A DNA stretch of 22,380 nucleotides from CAYJPV01 sp964547975. Its GTDB lineage: Bacteria > Acidobacteriota > Vicinamibacteria > Vicinamibacterales > JAKQTR01. The notes below the pieces were generated by a model. The model did not search any database and was not told the DNA's origin. It saw nothing but the letters and a program-made list of their open reading frames with translations. The DNA is taken from positions 1 to 22,380 of the forward strand of contig CAZJRM010000070.1 in NCBI GenBank assembly GCA_964547975.1, given 5' to 3'. Numbering within the stretch: position 1 is the first letter of the stretch; each line of letters starts with the position of its first letter. Below are positions 7,775 to 15,699 of this stretch, in pieces. Both the position numbers and the translations under genes were made by a program.

Positions 7775-10360
7775 ATGACAACACACGCGGCCGTCACGCA
7801 GCGCACATCTCTCGTCGCACTCCTACTGGGTATGGCGTTCCTCCTGACCGGCCAAATGGTCGTCACGGGCCAGTCGCCGAAAGCGCCGGCTCCGGCGGCC
7901 ACGCTGCGGCTGAACGACCTCGAGTACCTCGAGATGCAGGGCCTCAACGTCATGCTGGCCCACGACTACTACCCCGAAGGACACCAGGGCGGCGTCGGGA
8001 TCATCCAGAACGGGCAGCGCGTCGCGACTAACGGCGACATCCGTCTGGACCGAACGCCCGGACAGTGGCAGCCGGTGCCCAAGGTCGGTAAACGGGTCGT
8101 CGACCGCGCGACGGGCGAGATCAGCCTCCGCGCCGAGTACCCCGACGAAGCCAAGAACCGGAAGGGATTCAACCCGGTCGACTACCCCGACCTGGCGTTC
8201 GCCTACACGGTCCGCGTCAAGCCCGAAGGCGCGGCCTTCCGGATCACCGTCGACCTCGAGAAGCCGCTTCCCGACGCGTGGATCGGGAAGGTCGGCTTCA
8301 ACATGGAACTCTTTCCCGGCCTGCTCTTCGGCAAGACGTACGCGACCGAGCGCCAGTCCGGCGTGTTCCCGCTGCAACCGGAGGGTCCCGGAACGCTCGA
8401 CGCGTCTGGCGAGTACCATCCCGAGGCCATGGCGACGGGTCGCCGCCTGACGGTGGCCGCCGAGGTCGATCGCCAGCGCATGACGATTGAGGACCTGACC
8501 GGCGGCGGCCTCGAACTCGTGGACGGCCGCGGCCAGCACACCAACGGCTGGTTCGTCGTGCGGTCGCGCATCGCGCGCGGCGCCACCACTGGCGCCGTCA
8601 ACTGGCTCGTGTCGCCGCATTCGATTCCCGGCTGGATCTCCCCTCCGGTCGTCCAGGTCTCACAGGTCGGGTATCACCCTGCCCAGCAGAAGTGGGCCAT
8701 CATCGAACTCGACCGTGCCGATGCGCGGCGTCCGCCGGTCGTCGTGTCTCGCGTGACGCCGGGCGGCACGCTGGAACCGGTGCTCGAGCGGCCTGCCGAC
8801 GCGTGGGGCCGTTTCCTGCGCTTCGACTACCTGCGCCTCGACTTCTCGTCGATCACGACACCCGGCCTCTACGTCGTCCGCTACGGCGACGTCCGCTCGG
8901 ATCCCTTCAGGATTGGCGCCGACGTCTACCGGCGCGGCGTATGGCAGCCGACACTCGAGTATTTCCTGCCGGTGCAGATGTGCCACATGCGCGTCAACGA
9001 CCGGTACCGTGTCTGGCACGACGTCTGCCATCTCGACGATGCGCGGATGGCGCCCGTGGGCTACAACCACTTCGACGGGTACCTGCAGGGGCCGTCGACG
9101 CTGACGCCCTTCCAGCCGGGTCAGCACGTGCCGGGGCTCGACCGCGGCGGCTGGCACGACGCCGGAGACGACGACCTGCGCATCGAGTCGCAGGCCGACA
9201 CGGTGCGCGGCCTCGCGCTGGCGTTCGAGGCCTTCGGCCCTCGCTACGACAACACGACCATCGACCAGGCCGCTCGCGTCGTCGAGATCCAGAAGCCGGA
9301 CGGGAAGCCCGATCTCCTCCAGCAGATCGAACACGGCGTGCTCACGGTGGCGGGCAGTTACCACGCGCTCGGACGTTTCTACCGCGGCATGATCACGCCG
9401 ACGCTGCGGCAGTACGTGCACGTTGGAGACTTCGGGGCGCAGACCGACAACGTCGTGTTCGATCCCGCCAAGGCGCCCGCGAAACCGCCCGCGGTTGGCA
9501 CGGGCGTGCCGGGGTCCCCGGACGACCGGTGGGTGTTCACCGAGCAGAATCCGCGCCGTGAACTCTCCGCCGCGGCGGGCCTGGCCGCTGCCGCCCGCGT
9601 GCTGCGCGGATATGACGATGCCATGGCCGCCGACTGCCTGAAGATTGCGGTGGCCGTGTGGGACGGCACGAAAGACGAGGCCCCGCCCGCGTCGCCCACC
9701 CAACCCCCGCGGCCGCCCCGGGCCGGCCCGCGTGTCGGCCTTGCCGTCGAACTGCTCGCCGCGACGAAGGACCGGCGTTACGCGGAGTACCTCGTCAGCC
9801 AGACGACGGCTATCGCGGCGAGTTTCCGCGAGACGGGCTGGGTGGTCGGCCGGGTACTGACGCTCGTGAACGACCCCGCGTTCACGGCGGCCATGACCGA
9901 GGCCGCACGCAAGTACCGGGCGGACGTGGCCGCGATCGAACACAAGACGCCGTACGGCGTGCCGTACGAACCGGACGTGTGGGGCGCCGGATGGGGCATC
10001 CAGCGGTTCGGCATGCAGCAGTACTTCCTGCACGCGGCATTCCCAGGCATCTTCCCGAAAGAACCCGTGCTGAATGCGCTGAACTTCATCCTCGGCGTCC
10101 ACCCGGGACCGAACACCGCGTCGTTCGTGTCGGGTGTGGGCGCGCGGTCGGTCAAAGTCGGGTACGGCCTCAACCGGGCGGACTGGGGTCACATCCCGGG
10201 AGGGAGCGTCTCTGGTACGGCCCTGATTCGTCCCGACTTCCCGGAACTGCTCGAATGGCCATTCCTCTGGCAGCAGACCGAGTACGTGCTCGGCGGCGGT
10301 ACAACGGACTACCTGCTGCTGGTGCTCGCCGCCGACCGGTTGCTGAACGACGGGAAGTGA
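7775..10360 (+). CDS. Large secreted glycoside hydrolase family 9 with long N-terminal extension
   Basis: 861 residues. Signal peptide about 1-33 (SLVALLLGMAFLLTGQMVV). Residues about 42-285 form a beta-rich region with no family I recognise. A CelD_N-like Ig domain starts near 292 (VQVSQVGYHPAQQ, the usual VNQxGY pattern) and ends near 380. The GH9 barrel covers about 385-855: GGWHDAGDDDLR at 458-469 gives Asp 462 and Asp 465, and Glu 836 in QQTEYVLGGGTTDYLL takes the proton-donor position. The catalytic motifs are kept but the surroundings differ from the first GH9 (DDDLR instead of DYGRY; a Pro-rich insert at about 636-652), so a different specificity is likely, for example an exo-acting or branched-glucan enzyme. 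It is last in the plus-strand operon. Alternative start at 7832 is possible but would shorten the signal peptide. Confidence 0.88.
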   Translation: MTTHAAVTQRTSLVALLLGMAFLLTGQMVVTGQSPKAPAPAATLRLNDLEYLEMQGLNVMLAHDYYPEGHQGGVGIIQNGQRVATNGDIRLDRTPGQWQPVPKVGKRVVDRATGEISLRAEYPDEAKNRKGFNPVDYPDLAFAYTVRVKPEGAAFRITVDLEKPLPDAWIGKVGFNMELFPGLLFGKTYATERQSGVFPLQPEGPGTLDASGEYHPEAMATGRRLTVAAEVDRQRMTIEDLTGGGLELVDGRGQHTNGWFVVRSRIARGATTGAVNWLVSPHSIPGWISPPVVQVSQVGYHPAQQKWAIIELDRADARRPPVVVSRVTPGGTLEPVLERPADAWGRFLRFDYLRLDFSSITTPGLYVVRYGDVRSDPFRIGADVYRRGVWQPTLEYFLPVQMCHMRVNDRYRVWHDVCHLDDARMAPVGYNHFDGYLQGPSTLTPFQPGQHVPGLDRGGWHDAGDDDLRIESQADTVRGLALAFEAFGPRYDNTTIDQAARVVEIQKPDGKPDLLQQIEHGVLTVAGSYHALGRFYRGMITPTLRQYVHVGDFGAQTDNVVFDPAKAPAKPPAVGTGVPGSPDDRWVFTEQNPRRELSAAAGLAAAARVLRGYDDAMAADCLKIAVAVWDGTKDEAPPASPTQPPRPPRAGPRVGLAVELLAATKDRRYAEYLVSQTTAIAASFRETGWVVGRVLTLVNDPAFTAAMTEAARKYRADVAAIEHKTPYGVPYEPDVWGAGWGIQRFGMQQYFLHAAFPGIFPKEPVLNALNFILGVHPGPNTASFVSGVGARSVKVGYGLNRADWGHIPGGSVSGTALIRPDFPELLEWPFLWQQTEYVLGGGTTDYLLLVLAADRLLNDGK

Positions 10361-10382
10361 TAGTGCCGTAGCGGCTCCCGTG

Positions 10383-10859
10383 TTATCGCGGGCTCGACTG
10401 ATGGGCGTGCAGGGCCTTCCACTGGCCGTCGCGGCGGACGAACACGACCGTTTGTGCAAAGGGGGCCGTGAATGAACTCCCCGTCGTCGTCGTGATCGAC
10501 GAGGTGCCGGACGCCGTGAGCACGGCGACGTCCGGCGACACCATCGAGACGAGTTCACGGTCCCAGCGGTACGCCAGAGTGGCCACGCCCTGGAATCGTT
10601 TCCGTGTGTCTTCGAGCGCCTGCTGCCGCGTCGGCGTGACGACGCCGTTCTGCACGATCGATCCCAGGCTGGTCTCCAGCATGTGCGAGAAGAGCCCATC
10701 GATGTCGAGGGCTTCGGCGGCTTTGGTCATCGCGTGATGGACGGCGAGGACCTCGGCTTCCACGCGTGTCGGCGTGCGGCCTTGCGCAGAGGCGATGCCC
10801 GCCGCCAGCAACCAGGCGGCGACGACCGTCAACAGGCGGTTCGTGGAACGGAACGGCAT
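10383..10859 (-). CDS. Small secreted NTF2-like (SnoaL/DUF4440-type) protein
   Basis: 158 residues: signal peptide 1-25 (LLTVVAAWLLAAGIASAQ), then one NTF2-like cone-fold domain. Typical features are the first helix VLAVHHAMTKAAEALDIDGLFSHM, a middle RKRFQGV and the last strands TVVFVRRDGQWKALHAHQS. This fold houses many small enzymes and ligand-binding proteins, so the function is open. It starts only 3 bases after the stop of the GH8-GH16 gene and must be co-transcribed with it. It converges with the large GH9 gene, with 22 bases between the stops. Confidence 0.8.
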   Translation of the reverse strand: MPFRSTNRLLTVVAAWLLAAGIASAQGRTPTRVEAEVLAVHHAMTKAAEALDIDGLFSHMLETSLGSIVQNGVVTPTRQQALEDTRKRFQGVATLAYRWDRELVSMVSPDVAVLTASGTSSITTTTGSSFTAPFAQTVVFVRRDGQWKALHAHQSSPR

Positions 10860-10862
10860 GGG

Positions 10863-13664
10863 CTATCTCCCCGGGGGCACACTCTCGTACACGCGGACGT
10901 AATCGACCTTCATTTGCGCGGGAAACGGCGTTGACGCGTCGGGCGGACCAGGCCAGTTGCCGCCGACGGCGACGTTCAGGAGCAGCGAGAACGGGTGATC
11001 GAACACCCAGCGTCCCGGGACGTCTGCCGGCGTAATGGTCCGGTAGGCATGGCCGTCGACACTGAAGACCAGGCTCGTGGCGGTCCAGTCGACGGCATAG
11101 ACGTGAAACCTGTCGGCAAAGGCGCCTGACGGCAGCGCATACGACGAACTGATCCCCTTGTTGCCCGAATAACCGGGGCCGTGGATCGTTCCGTGGACCT
11201 TCCCCGGCTCACGCCCGACGACTTCCATCACGTCGATCTCGCCGCATGCCGGCCAGCGCACCGTCGGCCGGTCGTCACCGAGCGCCCAGAACGCGGGAAG
11301 GAGGCCCTGCCCGCGCGGCACCTGGATGCGTGCTTCGAAACGTCCGTACTTGAACGCCCGGCGTCCTTCGGTGGTCAGCCGGGCCGACGTGTACGCCGCG
11401 CCCTCGTACGATTCCTTGCGCGCTTCGATGATGAGCACGCCGTTCTCGACGCGGGCGTTCTCGGCCCGCTTCGTGTAGTACTGGCTCTCGTTGTTGCCCC
11501 ATCCGTTGCTGCCGCGGCCGATGTCGAACCCCCAGTCAGGTCCGATACTCCCGTCGAACTCGTCGCTCCACACGAGCCGCCCGCGGGCGAGTAGAGACGC
11601 TCCCCCGACGGTGTCGGTGCTCGGGGTGAGCCAGTCGGGTGAGCCCGCGGCGGCAAAGTGGATCCCGCCGACGGAGACCACCGCCTCGGCGCCTGGCGCG
11701 ACGATGTGCCGCGCGAGATCGGCAGGTCCGGCTAGCGCGAGGTTCACGGCCGCCCGGGCTTCAGCGGCCACGGCCGGCGACAACCTCACGGTGGACAGGT
11801 AGGCACTGGTCGAGGACACCGACGGCACACCAGCCGTGGCCATCAAGCCAGGCTGGTTGCGGAGCGCCCAGTTCTCGACGCAGCCGACGAGCAGCACATA
11901 CGGCAGCGCCGGGTATTTCTTCCAGTAGTCGATCTCGATGGAGTAGGGGTCGCGCGCCAGGTGCATGCGGTACGCCCGCTGCAGGACGCGTTCGTAGTCG
12001 GCCGGGTGTTCGGCCAGCCATGTGACGTGCCGCCGCACGAGGTCGACGTAGGTTCCGGTGCCGCGAAGCGCGGAGATCTCGGCGTCGGACGGCAGCACGC
12101 CGAGCGCGTCGCGGCCTGCGCGCACGATGACCGCCCGCTCGAGGGCGGCGTCCGCGTTGATGGCCGCGCGGTGGCCGTCGAGCAGTTCCCGCATCGAGGA
12201 GGGCTTCTGCGACAACGGGCCGCTTCGCTCGGCGGCGGACGGCGTCCGTCCGAACGCGAGCACGTACGACGCGCCGACTCGCTCGTCCTGCGCGGCCGCG
12301 CGCGCCGCGGCGGCTGCGGCCACGGCGGGATTGGCCGGGCGGATGGCCTGGAAACGCCCGCTCGCGTGCATCAGGCTCATCAGGTAGAGCAGCCCATCGT
12401 AGTAGCGGAACACGGTGCTCGACGGCACGTCGAGCTTCCAGAGTTCGTCGATGAACTTCTTTGCCCTCGCCTTGTCAGTGGCCGCCAGCGACGCGAGGCC
12501 GTTGGTCGCGACGAGGCCCGGAGAATGGCGCTGGCGGATGACCGTGCCGTCGAGATTCCAGTTGTCGCCGTACGTCTCGAGGCCCTGGCTCTCGAAGAAC
12601 GCCTGGAGCCGATCGCTCAACTCGCGCTGACGCGGGTCCTTGGCCCACCACGACCAGTCCACGGTCCAGTTCATGGCGACACGCCACGCGTCCTCGCGGA
12701 ACGACGCGGGGAACCGGCTCGAGCCGTACGGCGTGCCGTCGAACTGGCTCAGGTTCGGCACGAGCCCCGTCTTCGGGTCGGCAGCTTTCACGAACATGTC
12801 GCGGCTGACGCGGGCCGCCCTGGCCCAGAACGCCCGGTCCTCTTCGGGTCCCCACCGCGCCCACAGCTCGTAGAACGCCGGGAGGTGGTAGGACACGTCG
12901 GTGAAGGTGTTCCGCTCGTCCGGCGAGAACAGGATCATCCCGTGCTCGTCGTTCACTTCCTTGCCCACGGTGTGTTCGCGGACGCCGCCGCGTTCGCGCA
13001 CCGGGCCCTTGATGGGCTGGCGATGCACCATGTGGCGCAACAGGCGGTCCGCGTGCGCCTTGTAGTCGTAGATACCCGTGCCGTTGCCCCAGCGGTTGGC
13101 GGCGAAGTACAGCGCCATCGCGTAGTACTCTTCGCCGTCCGGGGCCGGGAGTTCCGAGATGACCGAGCCGTCGTAGTTCGTCTGCCAGGAGAAGAAGCCG
13201 TAGGTCGGGTGTGCCGGGTTGGACTGGTACATGTAGGTCATGGACCAGTTCCACAACGCGTCGAACTCGGCTTTCTTGTCGAGCTGGACGGCAATCATCA
13301 TCCCGTAGGACATCCCTTCCGATCGGACGTCGGTGTGCTGGATGTCGGGGATGTAGGCCAGCGGGCCGTTCTCGTTCCGGCCGGCCGGCGTGTAGAGCCG
13401 CTCGGTCTCCGGGTTGCCGTAGAACAGCTGGTTCCACGCCCGGTCGATACGCGCGTCGATGTCGGCCTGACGGTAACCGGCCTCCGCGAAGATGTTGCGG
13501 TACTTCCCGGTGGCCCAGGCCCCGGCGCCCTCATCGGCGGGCTGCGCCACGCACGTGGGCGGCACCAGCCCGACCAGAATTCCGATAACGACGATGGGTC
13601 GAACAAATGAGGCGAACGGGAATCTCCGGCGGCATCGATCCTGGCGGCGGGACTGTGGCATCAT
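10863..13664 (-). CDS. Secreted GH8-GH16 fusion (Rex-like xylanase plus laminarinase/lichenase-type glucanase)
   Basis: 933 residues from the ATG at 13664; GAGGTG lies just upstream at suitable spacing, while the longer open frame to 13808 would start within the promoter. Signal segment about 15-41 (PIVVIGILVGLVPPTCVAQ). Residues about 45-440 are GH8 close to reducing-end xylose-releasing exo-oligoxylanase (Rex): the acid Glu 116 in RSEGMSYGMM, APDGEEYYAMAL at 174-185, SYHLPAFYELWA, and EDAWRVAMNWTVDWSWWAKD. An Ala-rich linker (446-459) leads to a helical region of unknown type (about 460-610) and a short Ala-rich stretch. Residues about 695-928 are GH16: WSDEFDG at the start and the catalytic ExDxxE as GEIDVME (Glu 809, Asp 811, Glu 814), ending DYVRVYE. 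Both active sites are intact. Substrates: xylo-oligosaccharides for GH8 and beta-1,3 or mixed-linkage glucan for GH16. Its promoter and an operator-like dyad lie upstream. Confidence 0.92.
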   Translation of the reverse strand: MMPQSRRQDRCRRRFPFASFVRPIVVIGILVGLVPPTCVAQPADEGAGAWATGKYRNIFAEAGYRQADIDARIDRAWNQLFYGNPETERLYTPAGRNENGPLAYIPDIQHTDVRSEGMSYGMMIAVQLDKKAEFDALWNWSMTYMYQSNPAHPTYGFFSWQTNYDGSVISELPAPDGEEYYAMALYFAANRWGNGTGIYDYKAHADRLLRHMVHRQPIKGPVRERGGVREHTVGKEVNDEHGMILFSPDERNTFTDVSYHLPAFYELWARWGPEEDRAFWARAARVSRDMFVKAADPKTGLVPNLSQFDGTPYGSSRFPASFREDAWRVAMNWTVDWSWWAKDPRQRELSDRLQAFFESQGLETYGDNWNLDGTVIRQRHSPGLVATNGLASLAATDKARAKKFIDELWKLDVPSSTVFRYYDGLLYLMSLMHASGRFQAIRPANPAVAAAAAARAAAQDERVGASYVLAFGRTPSAAERSGPLSQKPSSMRELLDGHRAAINADAALERAVIVRAGRDALGVLPSDAEISALRGTGTYVDLVRRHVTWLAEHPADYERVLQRAYRMHLARDPYSIEIDYWKKYPALPYVLLVGCVENWALRNQPGLMATAGVPSVSSTSAYLSTVRLSPAVAAEARAAVNLALAGPADLARHIVAPGAEAVVSVGGIHFAAAGSPDWLTPSTDTVGGASLLARGRLVWSDEFDGSIGPDWGFDIGRGSNGWGNNESQYYTKRAENARVENGVLIIEARKESYEGAAYTSARLTTEGRRAFKYGRFEARIQVPRGQGLLPAFWALGDDRPTVRWPACGEIDVMEVVGREPGKVHGTIHGPGYSGNKGISSSYALPSGAFADRFHVYAVDWTATSLVFSVDGHAYRTITPADVPGRWVFDHPFSLLLNVAVGGNWPGPPDASTPFPAQMKVDYVRVYESVPPGR

Positions 13665-13745
13665 GGTGCACCTCGACACCGGGGACAGGCCGCTCACGCA
13701 GCCGTCCCGCTGGCATCGTCGGGGGCGATTCTTTGGACGTTTCGT

Positions 13746-13768
13746 GTTTGTGCGCGTGCGCAACAAAA
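13746..13768. promoter_or_regulatory. Candidate operator in the divergent GH8-GH16 / beta-helix region
   Basis: Dyad GTTTGT-GCGC-gt-GCGC-AACAAAAC with one extra base in the right arm. It lies about +5 to +27 of the predicted GH8-GH16 transcript, the same relative position as the ROK-gene dyad, and shares the TTTGT/ACAAA outer arms. Binding by the ROK protein is inferred. Confidence 0.45.
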
Positions 13769-13779
13769 CCGGCGACAGC

Positions 13780-13808
13780 ACTATTCCCGGCTTGCCGGGC
13801 GATGTCAA
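13780..13808 (-). promoter_or_regulatory. Promoter of the GH8-GH16 operon
   Basis: On the minus strand: -35 TTGACA (13803-13808), 17-base spacer, -10 AATAGT (13780-13785); predicted start near 13773. The spacer holds a perfect small palindrome CCCGGCTTGCCGGG (13786-13799), which may bind a regulator between the boxes. Confidence 0.65.
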
Positions 13809-13842
13809 GCGGCCGACCCCCCGCCGCAGGAGAGGAGTCGTA

Positions 13843-15699
13843 ATGGTCCGTCGAACCTTGCGGTCTGGATGCGGATGGGCGTCAGTGACGCTGCTCTGTC
13901 TGGTGGCGGCCGGCCCCGTGGCGGCTCAACCCTCCGGCGGTCCCTATGGGCCGATCTCGCAGACCTACGACGTGCCGAAGGCCGCCGCCCACGTCTACTA
14001 CGTGGCGCCGGACGGAAAGGCCGATGCCGCGGGCACGCTCGAGGCGCCGTCCACGCTCGAGGCGGTCATTCAAAAGGTGGTGACCGGCGATGCGATCATC
14101 CTGCGCGGCGGCACGTACCGCACGGGCGGGCTCGTGCTCAACCAGGGCGTCACGATGCAGCCCTACCGCGATGAGGTGCCGATCCTCAAAGGGACGCGTG
14201 TCGCGGCGAAGTGGGAGACGCTGCGCGGTGGTGTCTGGCGCACGCCGTGGAAGACCCTCTTCCCGCAGCGGCCCGCCGACTGGTGGCAGCGTAACCGCGA
14301 AGGCATGCGCACGCCGCTGCACCGGTTCAACAACGACATGGTGTTCGTCGACGGCGAGTTCCTGCAGTCCGCCGGCTGGGAAGGGGCCCTCGACGCCCAT
14401 TCGTACGCCATCGACTACGAAGGCGGCTACGTCTACATCGGCGTCGATCCGAAAGATCGTCTCGTCGAGATCACGGCGTACGACTCGGCCATCGTCCGCA
14501 CGACGAGGCCGGTGCACGGCAAGGCGTCGGACAAGAAGGGCTACACCATCCGCGGCATCACGTTCACGCAGTACGCGTATCGCGCGCTCGAGGTGGAGGG
14601 CATCGAACCGGACGGCCCGGCCGATCCCGCGACCTTCGGCAAGGACGTCGTCGGCACGACGCTGGAAGACGTCACGATCACCTACTGCTCCCGCGTCGCG
14701 GCGTACCTGCGGGGAGACGGCCTCGTCATCCGCCGGTCGCTCGTCAGCGACACGAGCACCGAAGGGATCTACATCATCTCCTCGTCTGACGTGCTGCTCG
14801 AGAAGAACATCTTCCGGCGCAACAACATCGAGCGCATCACCGGCTATTACCCGTCGGCCGTGAAGATCTTCAACCAGACCCGGCGGGTCATCTGCCGTGA
14901 CAACCTGGTGATCGAACACCCGTATTCGAACGGGATCTGGTACGACGTGGGCAACATCGACGGCGTGTTCGTGAACAACTGGGTCGAAGGCGCTCTCGAC
15001 GGGTTCTTCTTCGAGATCTCGAAAGGCGCCATTGCCGCCGGCAACGTCTTCGTGAACTGCGACAAGGGCATCCACGCGCTCAACGCCTCCGGCGTGCGGG
15101 CCTACCAGAACACGTTCATCAACAGCGTGGCGTCGTTCGAGCGCACGCCGCGCAGCGCCGCCAACGACCACTTCGGCTGGCACCCGGCCACGGGGCCGGA
15201 CGTCGACGCGCGCACCGGTCACGTGTTCGTTGGCAACCTGCTCTACGGGGACGAGACCTTCGGCCGACCGCTGCTCGCGGTCGATCAGACGCCCGTGCTG
15301 TGCGGGAAGCTGACCGACTCGCCGCTGGCCAAAGTCGACGGCAACATGTACGTGCGGCGCGGCGACGCGGCGGCGAAGCCGCTCATCCGCTGGAGCCCGG
15401 CCGAGGGCACGGCGTGCACGGCCCAGTTGGCGACCCCGTCGGCCCTCACGGCGATCGTGCCCGGGTTCGACGCCCACAGCGCCGTGAAGGACGGCTTCGC
15501 GGGCGCGTTCTTCCAGAGCCCCGAACTGCACAATTACCGGCCGGCCGCGCCCATCGCGCCCGTGGTCACCGAAGACCCGTTGCCTGAAGAAGTACGAGCA
15601 CTGCTCGGCTGGGCTCCGGACGCGAAACGTGGTCCGGGCGCCTACGCCGGTCAGCCGCCGGCGCCGGCCAGGCCCATTCGCGGAAGGGGCACGAAGTGA
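13843..15699 (+). CDS. Secreted right-handed parallel beta-helix protein (putative polysaccharide lyase/hydrolase)
   Basis: 618 residues from ATG 13843, with GGAG/AGGAG upstream; the frame is open further upstream but that part overlaps the divergent promoter. Signal peptide 1-28 (SVTLLCLVAAGPVAAQ). Residues about 50-110 show the usual entry to this fold (YYVAPDGKADAAGTLEAPSTLEAV, then DAIILRGGTYR). From about 225 to 440 repeating short strands with Asn/Ile/Val ladders form the helix coils (GLVIRRSLVSDTSTEGIYII, NNIERITGYYP, GVFVNNWVEGALDGFFFEI). This fold is shared by pectate lyases, polygalacturonases and other polysaccharide-active enzymes; the exact family and catalytic residues cannot be assigned. 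The stop overlaps the GTG start of the Gfo/Idh/MocA gene by four bases, so the two products are coupled. Confidence 0.82.
   Translation: MVRRTLRSGCGWASVTLLCLVAAGPVAAQPSGGPYGPISQTYDVPKAAAHVYYVAPDGKADAAGTLEAPSTLEAVIQKVVTGDAIILRGGTYRTGGLVLNQGVTMQPYRDEVPILKGTRVAAKWETLRGGVWRTPWKTLFPQRPADWWQRNREGMRTPLHRFNNDMVFVDGEFLQSAGWEGALDAHSYAIDYEGGYVYIGVDPKDRLVEITAYDSAIVRTTRPVHGKASDKKGYTIRGITFTQYAYRALEVEGIEPDGPADPATFGKDVVGTTLEDVTITYCSRVAAYLRGDGLVIRRSLVSDTSTEGIYIISSSDVLLEKNIFRRNNIERITGYYPSAVKIFNQTRRVICRDNLVIEHPYSNGIWYDVGNIDGVFVNNWVEGALDGFFFEISKGAIAAGNVFVNCDKGIHALNASGVRAYQNTFINSVASFERTPRSAANDHFGWHPATGPDVDARTGHVFVGNLLYGDETFGRPLLAVDQTPVLCGKLTDSPLAKVDGNMYVRRGDAAAKPLIRWSPAEGTACTAQLATPSALTAIVPGFDAHSAVKDGFAGAFFQSPELHNYRPAAPIAPVVTEDPLPEEVRALLGWAPDAKRGPGAYAGQPPAPARPIRGRGTK

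Noticed and set aside
5949..7784. Minus-strand open frame of 611 codons
   Set aside because: Shadow of the secreted TIM-barrel-like gene, caused by high GC in third codon positions; low-complexity composition.
8660..10699. Minus-strand open frame of 679 codons
   Set aside because: Antisense to the large GH9 with no family motif; the GH9 has intact catalytic residues.
11961..13610. Plus-strand open frame of 549 codons
   Set aside because: Antisense to the GH8 module, without domain signature.
13665..13808. Longer start for the GH8-GH16 protein
   Set aside because: The extra 48 residues would begin within the -35 box of the predicted promoter and would place a charged segment before the signal peptide.
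13492..13842. Upstream extension of the beta-helix open frame
   Set aside because: It runs through the divergent promoter and the start of the GH8-GH16 gene and precedes a clear signal peptide starting at 13843.
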